In this document: piece after piece, positions 24,994 to 34,070 of the stretch
Position numbering within the stretch: position 1 is the first letter of the stretch
Layout of the letters: each line of letters opens with the position of its first letter
Position numbers and translations under genes: made by a program
Origin: JAJYSO01 sp964586655
GTDB taxonomy: Bacteria; Bacteroidota; Bacteroidia; Flavobacteriales; Flavobacteriaceae
Assembly: GCA_964586655.1 (NCBI GenBank)
Contig: CAZPGY010000011.1
Location: 1-64,000 of the forward strand
Reading direction: 5' to 3'
DNA length: 64,000 nucleotides
The notes under the pieces: generated by a model
What the model saw: only the letters and a program-made list of their open reading frames with translations
Database searches by the model: none
What the model was told of the DNA's origin: nothing

Positions 24994-26256
24994 TTACTCG
25001 AATGTTTTCTCCACTGCTTTGATAAAGGCTCGACGGTTTTGAACCAATTTTTTGGAGGTTGCTTTTGGCCAAGCGGCAATTTGTGCAATGATGAGATTTT
25101 TATGAGGATTGATATAAATCATCTGCCCAAAAATACCTATTGCTGCATAGCTTCCGTTTTCAAAACGCCACCACAAATAACCATACCCGCCTCCTTGGTC
25201 GTTGGTTTTATAAAGCAGGTCAGTGGCTTTATCGAGCCATTGAGGAGAGAAGATGCTTTTGCCTTTGTGTTGTCCGCGATGTAGCATCACCGTTCCCAAG
25301 CGGGCATAATCGCGTAAAGTAGCAGAAAGTCCGCTGCCGCCAATATTCAATCCGCTGCACTCATCAGCCAGCCAATAAGCACAGTGTGCCATTCCCCAAA
25401 CACGCCAAATTTTTTCAGACAGGTATTCAGCCAAGCTTTTTCCGGTTGCTTTTTGGATTAAGATGCCGAGTAAATCGGTTTCGCCAGTGCTGTAGTTCCA
25501 GTGTTCACCAGGTTTATGGGCAAATTTCAGGGTTTTCATATAGGTTAAGATGTGAGACTCATCGCCTTGACAATCTTGAAGATACATTTGTGCCACATCA
25601 GATTGCGGATCGGCATAATCTTCATTCCACGCAATTCCGGAGGTCATGGTCAGCAACTGGCGGACGGTGACTTGGCCATAATCATGTCCTTTTAATTCGG
25701 GGATATATTGCTGCAAAGGATCTTCTAAACTCTCAATATCTCCTTCTTTTAAAGCCACGCCAAGCAACATTGAGGATACCGATTTGGCCATGGAAAAAGA
25801 AGTCCATACCGTGTTTTTGGTAATGCTGTCGGCATAGGCTTCTAAACGGATTTTATTGTTTTTTAAAACGAGTACGCCGGCAATGTGGTTGGTTTGCATA
25901 TAAGTTTTCAAGGAGGTGCCGTCTTGCCATTTCGGACTGATACTTCTTCCTTTTTGCAATTGATACGTTTTTGAACCGGCAGGAGCAGGTACCGAGATGC
26001 TCGGAAAAATATTTTGCATCATCGGGAAACGACGTTCTTTTTCGGCTTGTGACCAAAACAACAAACTTTCGAGTTTGGCTCCCATGGTTTCGCCGGGAAG
26101 CGCCGATCGTTCTTTTTCAACATCAAATGGAGCGGTACTTAAACAAGCCTTTGTCAAAGTTGATGCCGTTGGTTTTTTCGGGGAGACTTGTGCCGTTGTA
26201 TGCATCGCGAATGCAACAGACAGCAATAGGAAGAGTAGGAATTCTTTACGCATCAT
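24994..26256 (-). CDS. Exported serine hydrolase (class C beta-lactamase-like)
   Basis: A 420-residue protein with a signal peptide (LFLLLSVAFAMHTTAQ). The domain is the penicillin-binding-protein/class C beta-lactamase fold: SxxK in WTSFSMAKSVSSMLL near residue 155 gives the nucleophile, YST in HWNYSTGETDLLG near residue 255 is the second element where YxN is usual, and the RQLLTMTSGIAWNED block is typical of esterase/peptidase relatives. Such proteins are often esterases or D-aminopeptidases; penicillin hydrolysis is not implied. Two ATG codons (26256 and 26253) are adjacent. A palindrome lies over the probable transcription start. Confidence 0.9.
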   Translation of the reverse strand: MMRKEFLLFLLLSVAFAMHTTAQVSPKKPTASTLTKACLSTAPFDVEKERSALPGETMGAKLESLLFWSQAEKERRFPMMQNIFPSISVPAPAGSKTYQLQKGRSISPKWQDGTSLKTYMQTNHIAGVLVLKNNKIRLEAYADSITKNTVWTSFSMAKSVSSMLLGVALKEGDIESLEDPLQQYIPELKGHDYGQVTVRQLLTMTSGIAWNEDYADPQSDVAQMYLQDCQGDESHILTYMKTLKFAHKPGEHWNYSTGETDLLGILIQKATGKSLAEYLSEKIWRVWGMAHCAYWLADECSGLNIGGSGLSATLRDYARLGTVMLHRGQHKGKSIFSPQWLDKATDLLYKTNDQGGGYGYLWWRFENGSYAAIGIFGQMIYINPHKNLIIAQIAAWPKATSKKLVQNRRAFIKAVEKTFE

Positions 26257-26268
26257 GCCAATTTGAAT

Positions 26269-26289
26269 TTTGGGTACTACCCAAATTTA
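26269..26289 (-). promoter_or_regulatory. Palindrome over predicted promoter of serine hydrolase gene
   Basis: TTTGGGTA-C-TACCCAAA (26269-26285) is a perfect 8-base inverted repeat. It overlaps a minus-strand -7 box TAAATTTG (26282-26289) and the expected start of transcription, so it is a good operator candidate. The start codon is 13 bases further on. Confidence 0.5.
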
Positions 26290-26298
26290 ATGGAAGAT

Positions 26299-26398
26299 TT
26301 AAAATCCATTTTTATCGACCCCGACCCTAAAAGAGGTAAAATGGATTTTAAGACAGCTATTATCGCTGTTTTTTTGGCTCCCTTAGGGTTGGGGGACG
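26299..26398. repeat. Two interleaved inverted repeats
   Basis: TTAAAATCCATTTT (26299-26312) and AAAATGGATTTTAA (26338-26351) form a perfect 14-base pair. Interleaved with them, CGACCCCGACCCTAA (26316-26330) pairs with TTAGGGTTGGGGGACG (26383-26398). A smaller hairpin ACAGC/GCTGT followed by seven T lies at 26353-26376. The two long stems cannot form at once. Confidence 0.65.
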
Positions 26399-26436
26399 AA
26401 AAATAGTCATTTCCATTAAAATAACAGTAGAACCGG

Positions 26437-26580
26437 ATTTTGTGCGAAAGTACACAAAATTTATTCATTACAGATTTCACAAAAATCCACAGGCATAGCC
26501 ATAACTATGACGTCCCGCACGTGCGGGATTAACGAAGAGATTTGTAGGCTTAATCGGAAGATCAATCTATTTTTAAGGGT
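26437..26580. repeat. Palindrome-rich repeat with ATAG-CTAT core
   Basis: ATTTTGTG/CACAAAAT (26437-26460) is followed by an imperfect long hairpin centred near 26504: ACAGATTTC...GGCATAG, CCATAA, CTATGACG...GAGATTTGT. A perfect CCCGCACGTGCGGG (about 26513-26526) is inserted in the right arm. The centre and the AAATCTC arm resemble the element at 61562-61726. No gene lies in 26257-26699. Confidence 0.55.
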
Positions 26581-26699
26581 CACTTCCATATTATTTGGTT
26601 TCTATCAATGACACCTCCATAGAAGCTTATTCAAACATAGGAATCCTCATAGCCATGATCATAATTTTTAGAACTGATAATAAAACGGAGCAATAATCA

Positions 26700-28127
26700 T
26701 TAAGCAGCTTCCGTCAGATTTTCAATAATTGCCAAAATATGGGTCGGGTAAATCCCTAACCAGAGGATAAAGACAAAGATAAAAACCAATATGATTCCGC
26801 TTATGATAGAGGTCTTTCCAATGGAAATGTTACTTTCTTTTTTGGAGAACATAGCCACGACCACCCGCAGGTAATAATACAAGCCAATTCCACTGGAGAT
26901 GACCAGCACAATAACCAAGAGCCATAGGGCTGAACCCACCCCGGAGAGGAGTAAGTAGAATTTCCCTAAAAATCCGGCTGTTAGGGGGATTCCGGCCAAA
27001 GACAGCATGATGGCAGTCATTAAAACTGCTACCCAAGGCTTGGACCAATAAAGTCCCCGGTAATCGGACAGTTCATACAACTCGCGTCCTTTTCCCGTCA
27101 TATAGCTTATAATGCCGAAGGCTCCTAACATGGCGACAAAGTAGGTGGTCAGGTAAAAGATAGCTGCATTGACGCCATCGGCACTCAAAGCCAAAAGCGG
27201 AACAATCATATATCCCAAGTGACCGATAGAGGAGTAGGCCAACAGGCGTTTGATATTTTTTTGCCGCAGTGCCAGCCAATTTCCCACCAGCATCGAAGCG
27301 ATAGACAAAACGGCCAATGCCGTCCAAATGGTACTGTGTTCCGAACCGTTTAGTTCATAGAACATTCGAATGAGGAAAGCAAACACGCTTCCTTTAGAAA
27401 TGGTGGCCACAAAGGCCGATACCGGAGCCGGTGCGCCGGCATAGATGTCCGGGGTCCAAAAATGAAACGGGAACAAGGCCAATTTGAATCCCAATCCGGC
27501 AACAATCATCGCCATCCCGCCAATAAATAGGGGAGTAGTCAGGGCTTTGGGCGTCAGTTCGGCTGCAATAAGGTCGAGTTGCATTACCCCGGTTTGGGCA
27601 TAAACCAAGGCAAAACCAAAGAGGAGAATAGCCACTGATACTGCGGCCATAATTAAGTACTTTATCCCGGCTTCAATGCCTTCATGATTGGTTTTTAAAT
27701 AGGCAATCAGCACATACAGCGGTACACTCATCAATTCCAGGGAAAGGAAAAAAGAGATAAAGTGATTGCTGATGGGCATAGAGATCGCCCCGAGGGAGGC
27801 CACGGTCAACAAGACATAGTATTCTTCTCGCCTAAGTTTTTTCTGTTTTTCAAAATAGGAATAAGAAAACAGGGTAATAAAAAATCCGGCAATTAGGAGC
27901 AGGCCTATAAAAAGCAAACTAAAGCCATCGACTTTAAATAAAGTCGTTACTTCGGCACCGGTTGGCTGAATATAAAAAAGTGAGCCAAAGGCGATAAGCA
28001 TGGCCAAGGCTGTCACAAAATGTATAAACTTGTGACTTCTTTTGACGGCTATGGAAAGTAAACTTACCACGGCAGCTATCGCCAAAATGATTTGTGGAAG
28101 TAATAAGGTCAAATCTTCTTTTACCAT
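26700..28127 (-). CDS. nuoN: NADH-quinone oxidoreductase subunit N
   Basis: Antiporter-like membrane subunit of complex I, thought to carry one proton channel. The 475-residue protein has about 14 hydrophobic helices and the Mrp-antiporter signature, with the conserved KYLIMAAVSVAILLFG block (a family lysine) near residue 155, the FKLALFPFHFWTPDIYAGAP segment near 215 and SSIGHLGYM near 305. It is the last gene of the nuo operon; its start overlaps the nuoM stop by seven bases. Confidence 0.96.
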   Translation of the reverse strand: MVKEDLTLLLPQIILAIAAVVSLLSIAVKRSHKFIHFVTALAMLIAFGSLFYIQPTGAEVTTLFKVDGFSLLFIGLLLIAGFFITLFSYSYFEKQKKLRREEYYVLLTVASLGAISMPISNHFISFFLSLELMSVPLYVLIAYLKTNHEGIEAGIKYLIMAAVSVAILLFGFALVYAQTGVMQLDLIAAELTPKALTTPLFIGGMAMIVAGLGFKLALFPFHFWTPDIYAGAPAPVSAFVATISKGSVFAFLIRMFYELNGSEHSTIWTALAVLSIASMLVGNWLALRQKNIKRLLAYSSIGHLGYMIVPLLALSADGVNAAIFYLTTYFVAMLGAFGIISYMTGKGRELYELSDYRGLYWSKPWVAVLMTAIMLSLAGIPLTAGFLGKFYLLLSGVGSALWLLVIVLVISSGIGLYYYLRVVVAMFSKKESNISIGKTSIISGIILVFIFVFILWLGIYPTHILAIIENLTEAA

Positions 28128-29764
28128 TGTTTACCTCTTTTTGATTGATGAATGGCATCCGGAGCAAGTGCGTTGTGGCCTTGTTCCAATGCGGTTAAAT
28201 AATTTTCTTTTTTACGGAGCACCGCTGTATACTGCACAACCGATGATTGTTGTGTGGGTTTAAGCTGTGCTTGCGTCTGTGTTTCTAATTGCTCAAAAAC
28301 GGGTTTGACGGTGTCAAAAACTTTTTGTGGAAAAAGTCCCAACCAAACAATCACGATAATGAGGCAAGCCATCACAAGATGTTCGCGTGCAGAAAAATCG
28401 GAGAGGTTCCAGTTGTTTTCCTTAACGGCAGGCGCATTTTGATTGTGAAAAACCCGTTGTAAAATATTCAGTGCATAAATCATGGATCCAATGAGCCCTA
28501 ATGCCCCCAGTATGGCCCAAAGTGTACTGGCTTGAAAGGTGCCGGAAAGGATTAAAAATTCAGCAATAAAGTTCCCTAATCCCGGTAGGCCTACGGTGGC
28601 CAAGACAAATATCATGGTAATTGCGCCCATGCGCGGCATTTGTTGCCACAGTCCGCCCATCTGCCGAATATCGGTAATCCCGGTTCGTTCTTGAAGGGCG
28701 CCGGCGATGATAAACAAGGCACTAATACTAATTCCGTGGGCTAACATTTCCATGACTGTTCCTTGATAGGCCAATATTTCAAATGAAAAGATTCCCAATA
28801 GGATAAAACCCATGTGGCTAAAACTGGAAAAGGCAATCAGTCGCTTGAGATTGGTTTGTGCATAGGCCATTTTGGCGCCATACAGAATGCCAATCACCCC
28901 AACTCCCATTACCCAAGGCGCAATGGCATGGGCAGCTTCCGGAAAAAGGGGCAGCACAAATCGCAATAAACCGTATGCAGCGGTTTTGGTCATCAATCCG
29001 GCCAAGATTACTGTTCCTGCTGTGGGGGATTGATCGTAGGCATCGGGTAACCAGCTGTGAAATGGGAAACCCGGTAATTTGGTGACAAAGGCGATGAGAA
29101 AACCACACATCAGCCAAAAACCCATTTGTCCGGCAAAGGAGGTGCCCAGCAAGGCAAAATAATCAAAGGTGTATTCGCCGGTTTGGTGTCCGTGGACAAA
29201 ATACAATCCCAAAATGGCCAATAGCATGAGCAGTCCGCTGATTTGGGTGAATAAAAAGAATTTGATACTGGCATATTTTCGCTTGTTAAAGCCCCAGATT
29301 CCCATAAGGAAGAACATGGGAATGAGCATCACCTCCCAAAAAAAGTAGAACAACAGTAAATCCATGGAAAAGAAAACTCCCAAGATTCCTCCGAGAAGCC
29401 AGAGGATGTTGAAGTGATAGAACCCTATCTTCGTTTTGATTTCTTTCCAAGAAGCCAAGATGCTCAATGCCCCCACAAAAAGGGTCAGCACGGCCATAAC
29501 CAAGCTGAGACCGTCCATGGAAAAATGGAAACTTACCCCCAATTGCGGAATCCATTCTTTTTGAAAATTGACCAGCCAAGAACCATTTTGTCCCATATCA
29601 CTAAGGCCGACCGGATTTTTCACCCAAAAAGATACGGCCATGATAAAATCGACTGCAACTGCCCCAAAGGCAATCCAGCGACTGGCAGATTTGCTCCATT
29701 TGGCAACGATCCAGGAGACGACTCCTGCAAGCATAAGAATAATGATGAGATTAACTAATATCAT
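28121..29764 (-). CDS. nuoM: NADH-quinone oxidoreductase subunit M
   Basis: Second antiporter-like proton-pumping subunit. The 547-residue protein shows the NuoM signatures SMDGLSLVMAVLTLFVG near residue 80, FFWEVMLIPMFFLMGIWG near 140 (with the key glutamate), KLPGFPFHSWLPDAYDQSP near 229 and FSSFSHMGFILLG near 305. The C-terminal tail after the last helix is unusually long and polar (about 60 residues, QTQAQLKPTQQSS to KRGKQW), probably cytoplasmic or periplasmic and of unknown use. Overlaps nuoL by four bases (ATGA). Confidence 0.96.
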   Translation of the reverse strand: MILVNLIIILMLAGVVSWIVAKWSKSASRWIAFGAVAVDFIMAVSFWVKNPVGLSDMGQNGSWLVNFQKEWIPQLGVSFHFSMDGLSLVMAVLTLFVGALSILASWKEIKTKIGFYHFNILWLLGGILGVFFSMDLLLFYFFWEVMLIPMFFLMGIWGFNKRKYASIKFFLFTQISGLLMLLAILGLYFVHGHQTGEYTFDYFALLGTSFAGQMGFWLMCGFLIAFVTKLPGFPFHSWLPDAYDQSPTAGTVILAGLMTKTAAYGLLRFVLPLFPEAAHAIAPWVMGVGVIGILYGAKMAYAQTNLKRLIAFSSFSHMGFILLGIFSFEILAYQGTVMEMLAHGISISALFIIAGALQERTGITDIRQMGGLWQQMPRMGAITMIFVLATVGLPGLGNFIAEFLILSGTFQASTLWAILGALGLIGSMIYALNILQRVFHNQNAPAVKENNWNLSDFSAREHLVMACLIIVIVWLGLFPQKVFDTVKPVFEQLETQTQAQLKPTQQSSVVQYTAVLRKKENYLTALEQGHNALAPDAIHQSKRGKQW

Positions 29765-31659
29765 GAGAATAAAATGATGGTTAATACTAATATGAGCCCA
29801 ACCCCAATGCCGTAAATGTATCTCCTGAGAGAACCATTTTGCATGAGGCTGAATATTTTATTGAATCCAAAATTAAGGGTACCCAGGCCATCGTACAGCC
29901 AATCGATAAAATCGCGTTTATCAATTCTGGACAAGGTTTCAACCGGGCGGACCAAGAAGGTGTTGTATCCCCAGTCAAAGGCCCAACCCGAAAACCAATA
30001 ACGGTATAAGGCATTCCCCAGACCGGTTTTTTTAAAGCGATAAACGGTTTTTGGTTTTTTGTAAAAGAACTGATACGCGATAAATACACCAATTAGGGCC
30101 ACAATAGCCGTAATTACCTGCAGCTTGATTTCTAAACTTGCCGCATCTTCTGCCAGGGGGACTGCGGGAAAAGCGGTGTGGATAAAATCAGAAAAGGGCG
30201 CAAAGTGTCCCCAAGCATGAGGAAGGTTAATAAACCCACCAATTAAAGACAATATCCCCAGGATGATTAAGGGTAGCTTGATGCTGATTCCCGATTGGTA
30301 TTGTACTTTTATTTTTTGTTTTCCGAAGAAGGTGAGGAATACCATTCGGAAGGCATAAACAGAGGTAATAAAAGCCCCAAAGAATGCGGCAATCCACAGC
30401 CATAGGCTTCCTTTTGGAGCGGCCAAGGCATAAAAAAGGATCAGATCTTTACTGTAAAATCCGGCTGTAATGAGCGGGATGGAGGCCAAAGCAGCGGCGC
30501 CAAATAAAAAGGTCCAAAAGACGACCGGCATTTTTTTGCGCAGTCCTCCCATTTTAAACATATCGTGTTCGTGATGCATGGCCAAGATAATGGCTCCGGC
30601 TCCCAAAAACAATAAGGCTTTAAAAAAGGCGTGAATCATAAAGTGGAAAGTAGCTGCCGACCAGGCACCAACCCCACAAGCCAAAAACATATAGCCAATT
30701 TGGCTGATGGTTGAATAGGCCAATACCCTTTTGATATCGCGTTGTACAAGGGCACTGCATCCGGCAATAACCAAGGTGGCTGCTCCAATGATGGCCACAA
30801 TAAGCTGAACGTTTGGAGCGAGTTCATAGATTACATGGGTTCGGGTGATGAGATATACGCCGGCGGTAACCATGGTTGCGGCATGAATCAGCGCACTAAC
30901 CGGAGTGGGACCGGCCATGGCATCGGGTAACCAGGTTTGTAAGGGCAATTGCGCCGATTTCCCCAAAGCGCCGCCCAAGAGTAGAATGGCTCCCCAAAAA
31001 GCCCCCGGATCTCCGGTATTCCACACCTGTGGAGCTTGTTGGAGCAGCTCGCTAAAAGACAGGGTGTTAAAAGTTTTTACCAATAAAAAGAGTCCGATGA
31101 GCATTGCTACGTCACCAATGCGAGTTACGACAAAAGCTTTTCGGGCTGCATAGGAATTGGTTTTGTCTTTATACCAAAATCCAATCAGTAAAAAGCTACA
31201 CAATCCCACGCCTTCCCAGCCGAGGTAGAGGAGGACTAAATTGTCGGCCAATACCAGGGTCAGCATAGAAAAGATAAACAAATTCATATAGGCAAAGAAG
31301 CGGCCATAGCCTTCATCGCCTTTCATAAATTCGGTGGAGTATAGGTGGATTAAAAATCCGACAAAAGTCACCACAAAGGTAAAGATCAAGGACAATGGAT
31401 CGAGATAAAAAGAAATCTGCGGTGCCAGTCCATTTACATTAAACCAAGTCCACAAGCTTTGTTGAATAAAATTACCTTCCGGCGGAGCACTGATATAGCT
31501 AATGCCCATCCAAATGGTCAACAAGGCCGATACGCCGACACTGGCTGATCCGAGGAAGGCAATGGCTTTTTCCTTCATGTTCATCCCAAACAAGGCCAGG
31601 ATCACAAAGCTAAACAAGGGCAAGGCCGGTATAAGCCAAAGAAGTTGAAATATATCCAT
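29761..31659 (-). CDS. nuoL: NADH-quinone oxidoreductase subunit L
   Basis: Largest antiporter-like subunit, at the far end of the membrane arm. The 632-residue protein has about 16 helices, the block LYLGWEGVGLCSFLLIGFW near residue 143, KSAQLPLQTWLPDAMAGPTPVSALIHAATMV near 235 and STISQIGYMFLACGVGAW near 320, all with the family charged residues. The long horizontal helix that joins the antiporter subunits is expected in the last 120 residues. Only three bases separate it from nuoK. Confidence 0.96.
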   Translation of the reverse strand: MDIFQLLWLIPALPLFSFVILALFGMNMKEKAIAFLGSASVGVSALLTIWMGISYISAPPEGNFIQQSLWTWFNVNGLAPQISFYLDPLSLIFTFVVTFVGFLIHLYSTEFMKGDEGYGRFFAYMNLFIFSMLTLVLADNLVLLYLGWEGVGLCSFLLIGFWYKDKTNSYAARKAFVVTRIGDVAMLIGLFLLVKTFNTLSFSELLQQAPQVWNTGDPGAFWGAILLLGGALGKSAQLPLQTWLPDAMAGPTPVSALIHAATMVTAGVYLITRTHVIYELAPNVQLIVAIIGAATLVIAGCSALVQRDIKRVLAYSTISQIGYMFLACGVGAWSAATFHFMIHAFFKALLFLGAGAIILAMHHEHDMFKMGGLRKKMPVVFWTFLFGAAALASIPLITAGFYSKDLILFYALAAPKGSLWLWIAAFFGAFITSVYAFRMVFLTFFGKQKIKVQYQSGISIKLPLIILGILSLIGGFINLPHAWGHFAPFSDFIHTAFPAVPLAEDAASLEIKLQVITAIVALIGVFIAYQFFYKKPKTVYRFKKTGLGNALYRYWFSGWAFDWGYNTFLVRPVETLSRIDKRDFIDWLYDGLGTLNFGFNKIFSLMQNGSLRRYIYGIGVGLILVLTIILFS

Positions 31660-31662
31660 AGG

Positions 31663-31968
31663 TTAATCCCTTAAATTTTTTAAAACATTTACATCCAGTG
31701 TTTTATGCTGGCGATGCATTTGTAAGATCAATGCCAAGCCTACCGATACTTCAGCGGCTGCCATAGAAAGTATAAACAAAAACATCACCTGTCCATCGGG
31801 GTTTCCCCAGTGGGTACTTGCCACGACAAATGCCAATCCGGCTGCGTTGAGCATGATTTCAACCGACATCAGCATAAACAACAGGTTACGCCGTGAAATG
31901 ACGCCGATAAGCCCCAGCAAAAACAGAATGGCTGCCAATAATAGGCCGATATTCATTGGTAATTCCAT
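31663..31968 (-). CDS. nuoK: NADH-quinone oxidoreductase subunit K
   Basis: A 101-residue membrane subunit with three helices. The second helix carries the conserved glutamate in LLFMLMSVEIMLNAAGLAFV near residue 36 and the third has AAAEVSVGLALIL with the second glutamate near 72, both on the central charged axis of the membrane arm. Starts MELPMNIG at 31968 (an internal ATG at 31956 is possible). Two bases separate it from nuoJ. Confidence 0.95.
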   Translation of the reverse strand: MELPMNIGLLLAAILFLLGLIGVISRRNLLFMLMSVEIMLNAAGLAFVVASTHWGNPDGQVMFLFILSMAAAEVSVGLALILQMHRQHKTLDVNVLKNLRD

Positions 31969-31970
31969 AG

Positions 31971-32516
31971 TTATTGAATGCTATTTTGTTCTTCTTCATT
32001 TTTATCGTCTTTCAGGAAACGATGGTATTCTCTTTGTTTTTTATAGCCAATATGATAGGCGCCTACAACGCCGGCCAACAACAACATACCCACCAGCTCA
32101 ACTCCAATAATATAGGGACCAAAGAGTGATTGACCAACTGCTTTGGGGCTGATAATGGTTACTTCGGTTGGGGGGGCGGGCATTGAAGAGAAAATATAGC
32201 CCAATTCAATTAACAAAATAAGGCTTAAAATGGCCGGACCAATCCAGTATTTAAAGCTAAACCAGCTCGATGCTTGGGCCGATTTCCCCATGTTGAGCAT
32301 CATGATAACAAAAACAAAAAGCACCATGATGGCTCCGGCATAAACCATGACTTCTAAAGCGGCGAGATAGGGCGCGCCAATGACATAAAATACAACAGCT
32401 ACTGACAGCAAGGATACAATGAGGTAGAGCAGTGCATGAACAGCATTTTTGCGGGTCACTACCGCTGCGGTTGATAGAATGGCAATAATTGCGGCTATGT
32501 AAAATATGATTTCCAT
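31971..32516 (-). CDS. nuoJ: NADH-quinone oxidoreductase subunit J
   Basis: A 181-residue subunit with five helices. The conserved NuoJ helix 3 region YAGAIMVLFVFVIMMLN lies at about residues 60-76, the site of the pi-bulge helix in known structures. The C-terminal tail is charged (KKQREYHRFLKDDKNEEEQ). It shares its first base with the last base of nuoI's stop codon (32516), so the two are translationally coupled. Confidence 0.95.
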   Translation of the reverse strand: MEIIFYIAAIIAILSTAAVVTRKNAVHALLYLIVSLLSVAVVFYVIGAPYLAALEVMVYAGAIMVLFVFVIMMLNMGKSAQASSWFSFKYWIGPAILSLILLIELGYIFSSMPAPPTEVTIISPKAVGQSLFGPYIIGVELVGMLLLAGVVGAYHIGYKKQREYHRFLKDDKNEEEQNSIQ

Positions 32517-33031
32517 TAGGGCATTAAGGTGTTTTTGTTAATGGGTTTTCTTTCTCCTTCGCCAGCTCCTTTTTCCTTCACACCGTTGGCTACACCGGAT
32601 TGACGGTAGAAATTATAACCGTGATATTTTCCTTGTCCGCTGATGGTCAGGTCCTCTTTTTCATAAACCAGATTTTGACGGTCATATTCAGATAACTCCG
32701 TGTCCGGAATAAGCTGAATGGCATAGGTGGGGCAGGCATCTTCACAAAATCCACAAAAGATGCAGCGCGAGAAATTAATCCTGAAAAATTCAGGTTTTCG
32801 TCTTCCTTTTTCGTCTTCGGTAGCTTGTAGGGAAATACATTCTACCGGGCAGGCAGCGGCACACATATAGCAGCCTACACATCTTTCCCAGCCATCGGGA
32901 TCGCGCGTCAGGACAATCCGACCGCGATAACGAGGGGCAAGATATGCTTTTTCTTCAGGATATTGAACGGTTACCCGCTTTTTGAACATCCGTAAAAAGG
33001 TGATCCATAATGTTCTGATATTGCTTAACAT
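32516..33031 (-). CDS. nuoI: NADH-quinone oxidoreductase subunit I
   Basis: A 171-residue ferredoxin-like subunit holding the N6a and N6b [4Fe-4S] clusters between the peripheral and membrane arms. Ligands: C51-x2-C54-x2-C57-x3-C61 (CVGCYMCAAAC) and C90-x2-C93-x2-C96-x3-C100 (CIFCGFCEDAC). Downstream is an EYDRQNLVYEKEDL segment and a basic C-terminal tail. Sixty bases separate it from nuoH. Confidence 0.96.
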   Translation of the reverse strand: MLSNIRTLWITFLRMFKKRVTVQYPEEKAYLAPRYRGRIVLTRDPDGWERCVGCYMCAAACPVECISLQATEDEKGRRKPEFFRINFSRCIFCGFCEDACPTYAIQLIPDTELSEYDRQNLVYEKEDLTISGQGKYHGYNFYRQSGVANGVKEKGAGEGERKPINKNTLMP

Positions 33032-33091
33032 ATCTTGATTTTTATAAAAATTAATTTATTCTGGATATCCATACTTAAAATCGTTTATCAT

Positions 33092-34045
33092 TTATTGGTA
33101 CAAAACAATAGCTCCGGTCACCAGCACATTTAACAGTGCCAATGGCAAGAGGATTTTCCAACCATAAGACATCAGCTGATCGTATCTCGGTCGCGGTAGG
33201 GAGGCTCGCAACAATATAAAAAAAGCGATAAAACCAAAGGTTTTCAATAAGAACCACACGATTCCCGGTAAGAAATCGGGGCCCAGCCAACCGCCGAAGA
33301 ACAAGGTAACGGTCATGGCCGATATCAAGGTAATCCCTAAATATTCACCGATAAAAAACATCCCGAACTTCATTCCGGAATACTCGGCGTGGTATCCGGC
33401 CACCAATTCACTTTCTGCTTCGGGAATATCAAAAGGCAGGCGATGGGTTTCCGCCACGCCGGCAATAAAAAATATGACAAATCCAATAAACTGCGGAATA
33501 AAGTTCCACAAGCCTTTTTGCGCCAACACAATTTCTTGCAGGTTAAAAGAGTCGGCCATAATGACTACGCCCATCAAAGAAAGTCCCATGAAGACTTCAT
33601 AAGAAATTAATTGAGCTGTACCCCGCATACCGCCCAAAAGCGCATACTTGTTGTTGGAAGACCAACCCCCCAACACCACGCTATAAGCCGCCAATGACGA
33701 CATGGCCAAGAAGAATAAAAGTCCGATGTTTAGATCGACAACATTGATCAACGGGGTAAAAGGAACGACCGCAAAGCTCATCAATACTGCCATCATCACA
33801 AAGGTGGGGGCAATGATGAAAACCTTTTTATCGACAAAACTTGGAATCCAGTCTTCTTTAAAAAACATTTTAATCATATCGGCCAGGACTTGAAGAATCC
33901 CAAAAGGCCCTGTACGATTGGGGCCATATCGATCAGACCAAAGCGCCAACAATCGTCTTTCCACATAAATTAATCCGGCGGCGATGGTAACCGAACCTAA
34001 AAGAATCCCGAGGGCAATGACTATATGTGTCCAGGTTTCGTTCAT
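33092..34045 (-). CDS. nuoH: NADH-quinone oxidoreductase subunit H
   Basis: Membrane subunit that forms part of the quinone site. The 317-residue protein has about eight helices and the strict motifs RYGPNRTGPFGILQVLADMIK near residue 40, the glutamate-rich loop GVAETHRLPFDIPEAESELVAGYHAEYSGMKF in two parts around 196-225, and RASLPRPRYDQLMSYGWK near 280. All charged quinone-site residues seen in the family are present. Confidence 0.96.
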   Translation of the reverse strand: MNETWTHIVIALGILLGSVTIAAGLIYVERRLLALWSDRYGPNRTGPFGILQVLADMIKMFFKEDWIPSFVDKKVFIIAPTFVMMAVLMSFAVVPFTPLINVVDLNIGLLFFLAMSSLAAYSVVLGGWSSNNKYALLGGMRGTAQLISYEVFMGLSLMGVVIMADSFNLQEIVLAQKGLWNFIPQFIGFVIFFIAGVAETHRLPFDIPEAESELVAGYHAEYSGMKFGMFFIGEYLGITLISAMTVTLFFGGWLGPDFLPGIVWFLLKTFGFIAFFILLRASLPRPRYDQLMSYGWKILLPLALLNVLVTGAIVLYQ

Positions 34046-34070
34046 GGAGTATTAAATTTAATTCAAATAA

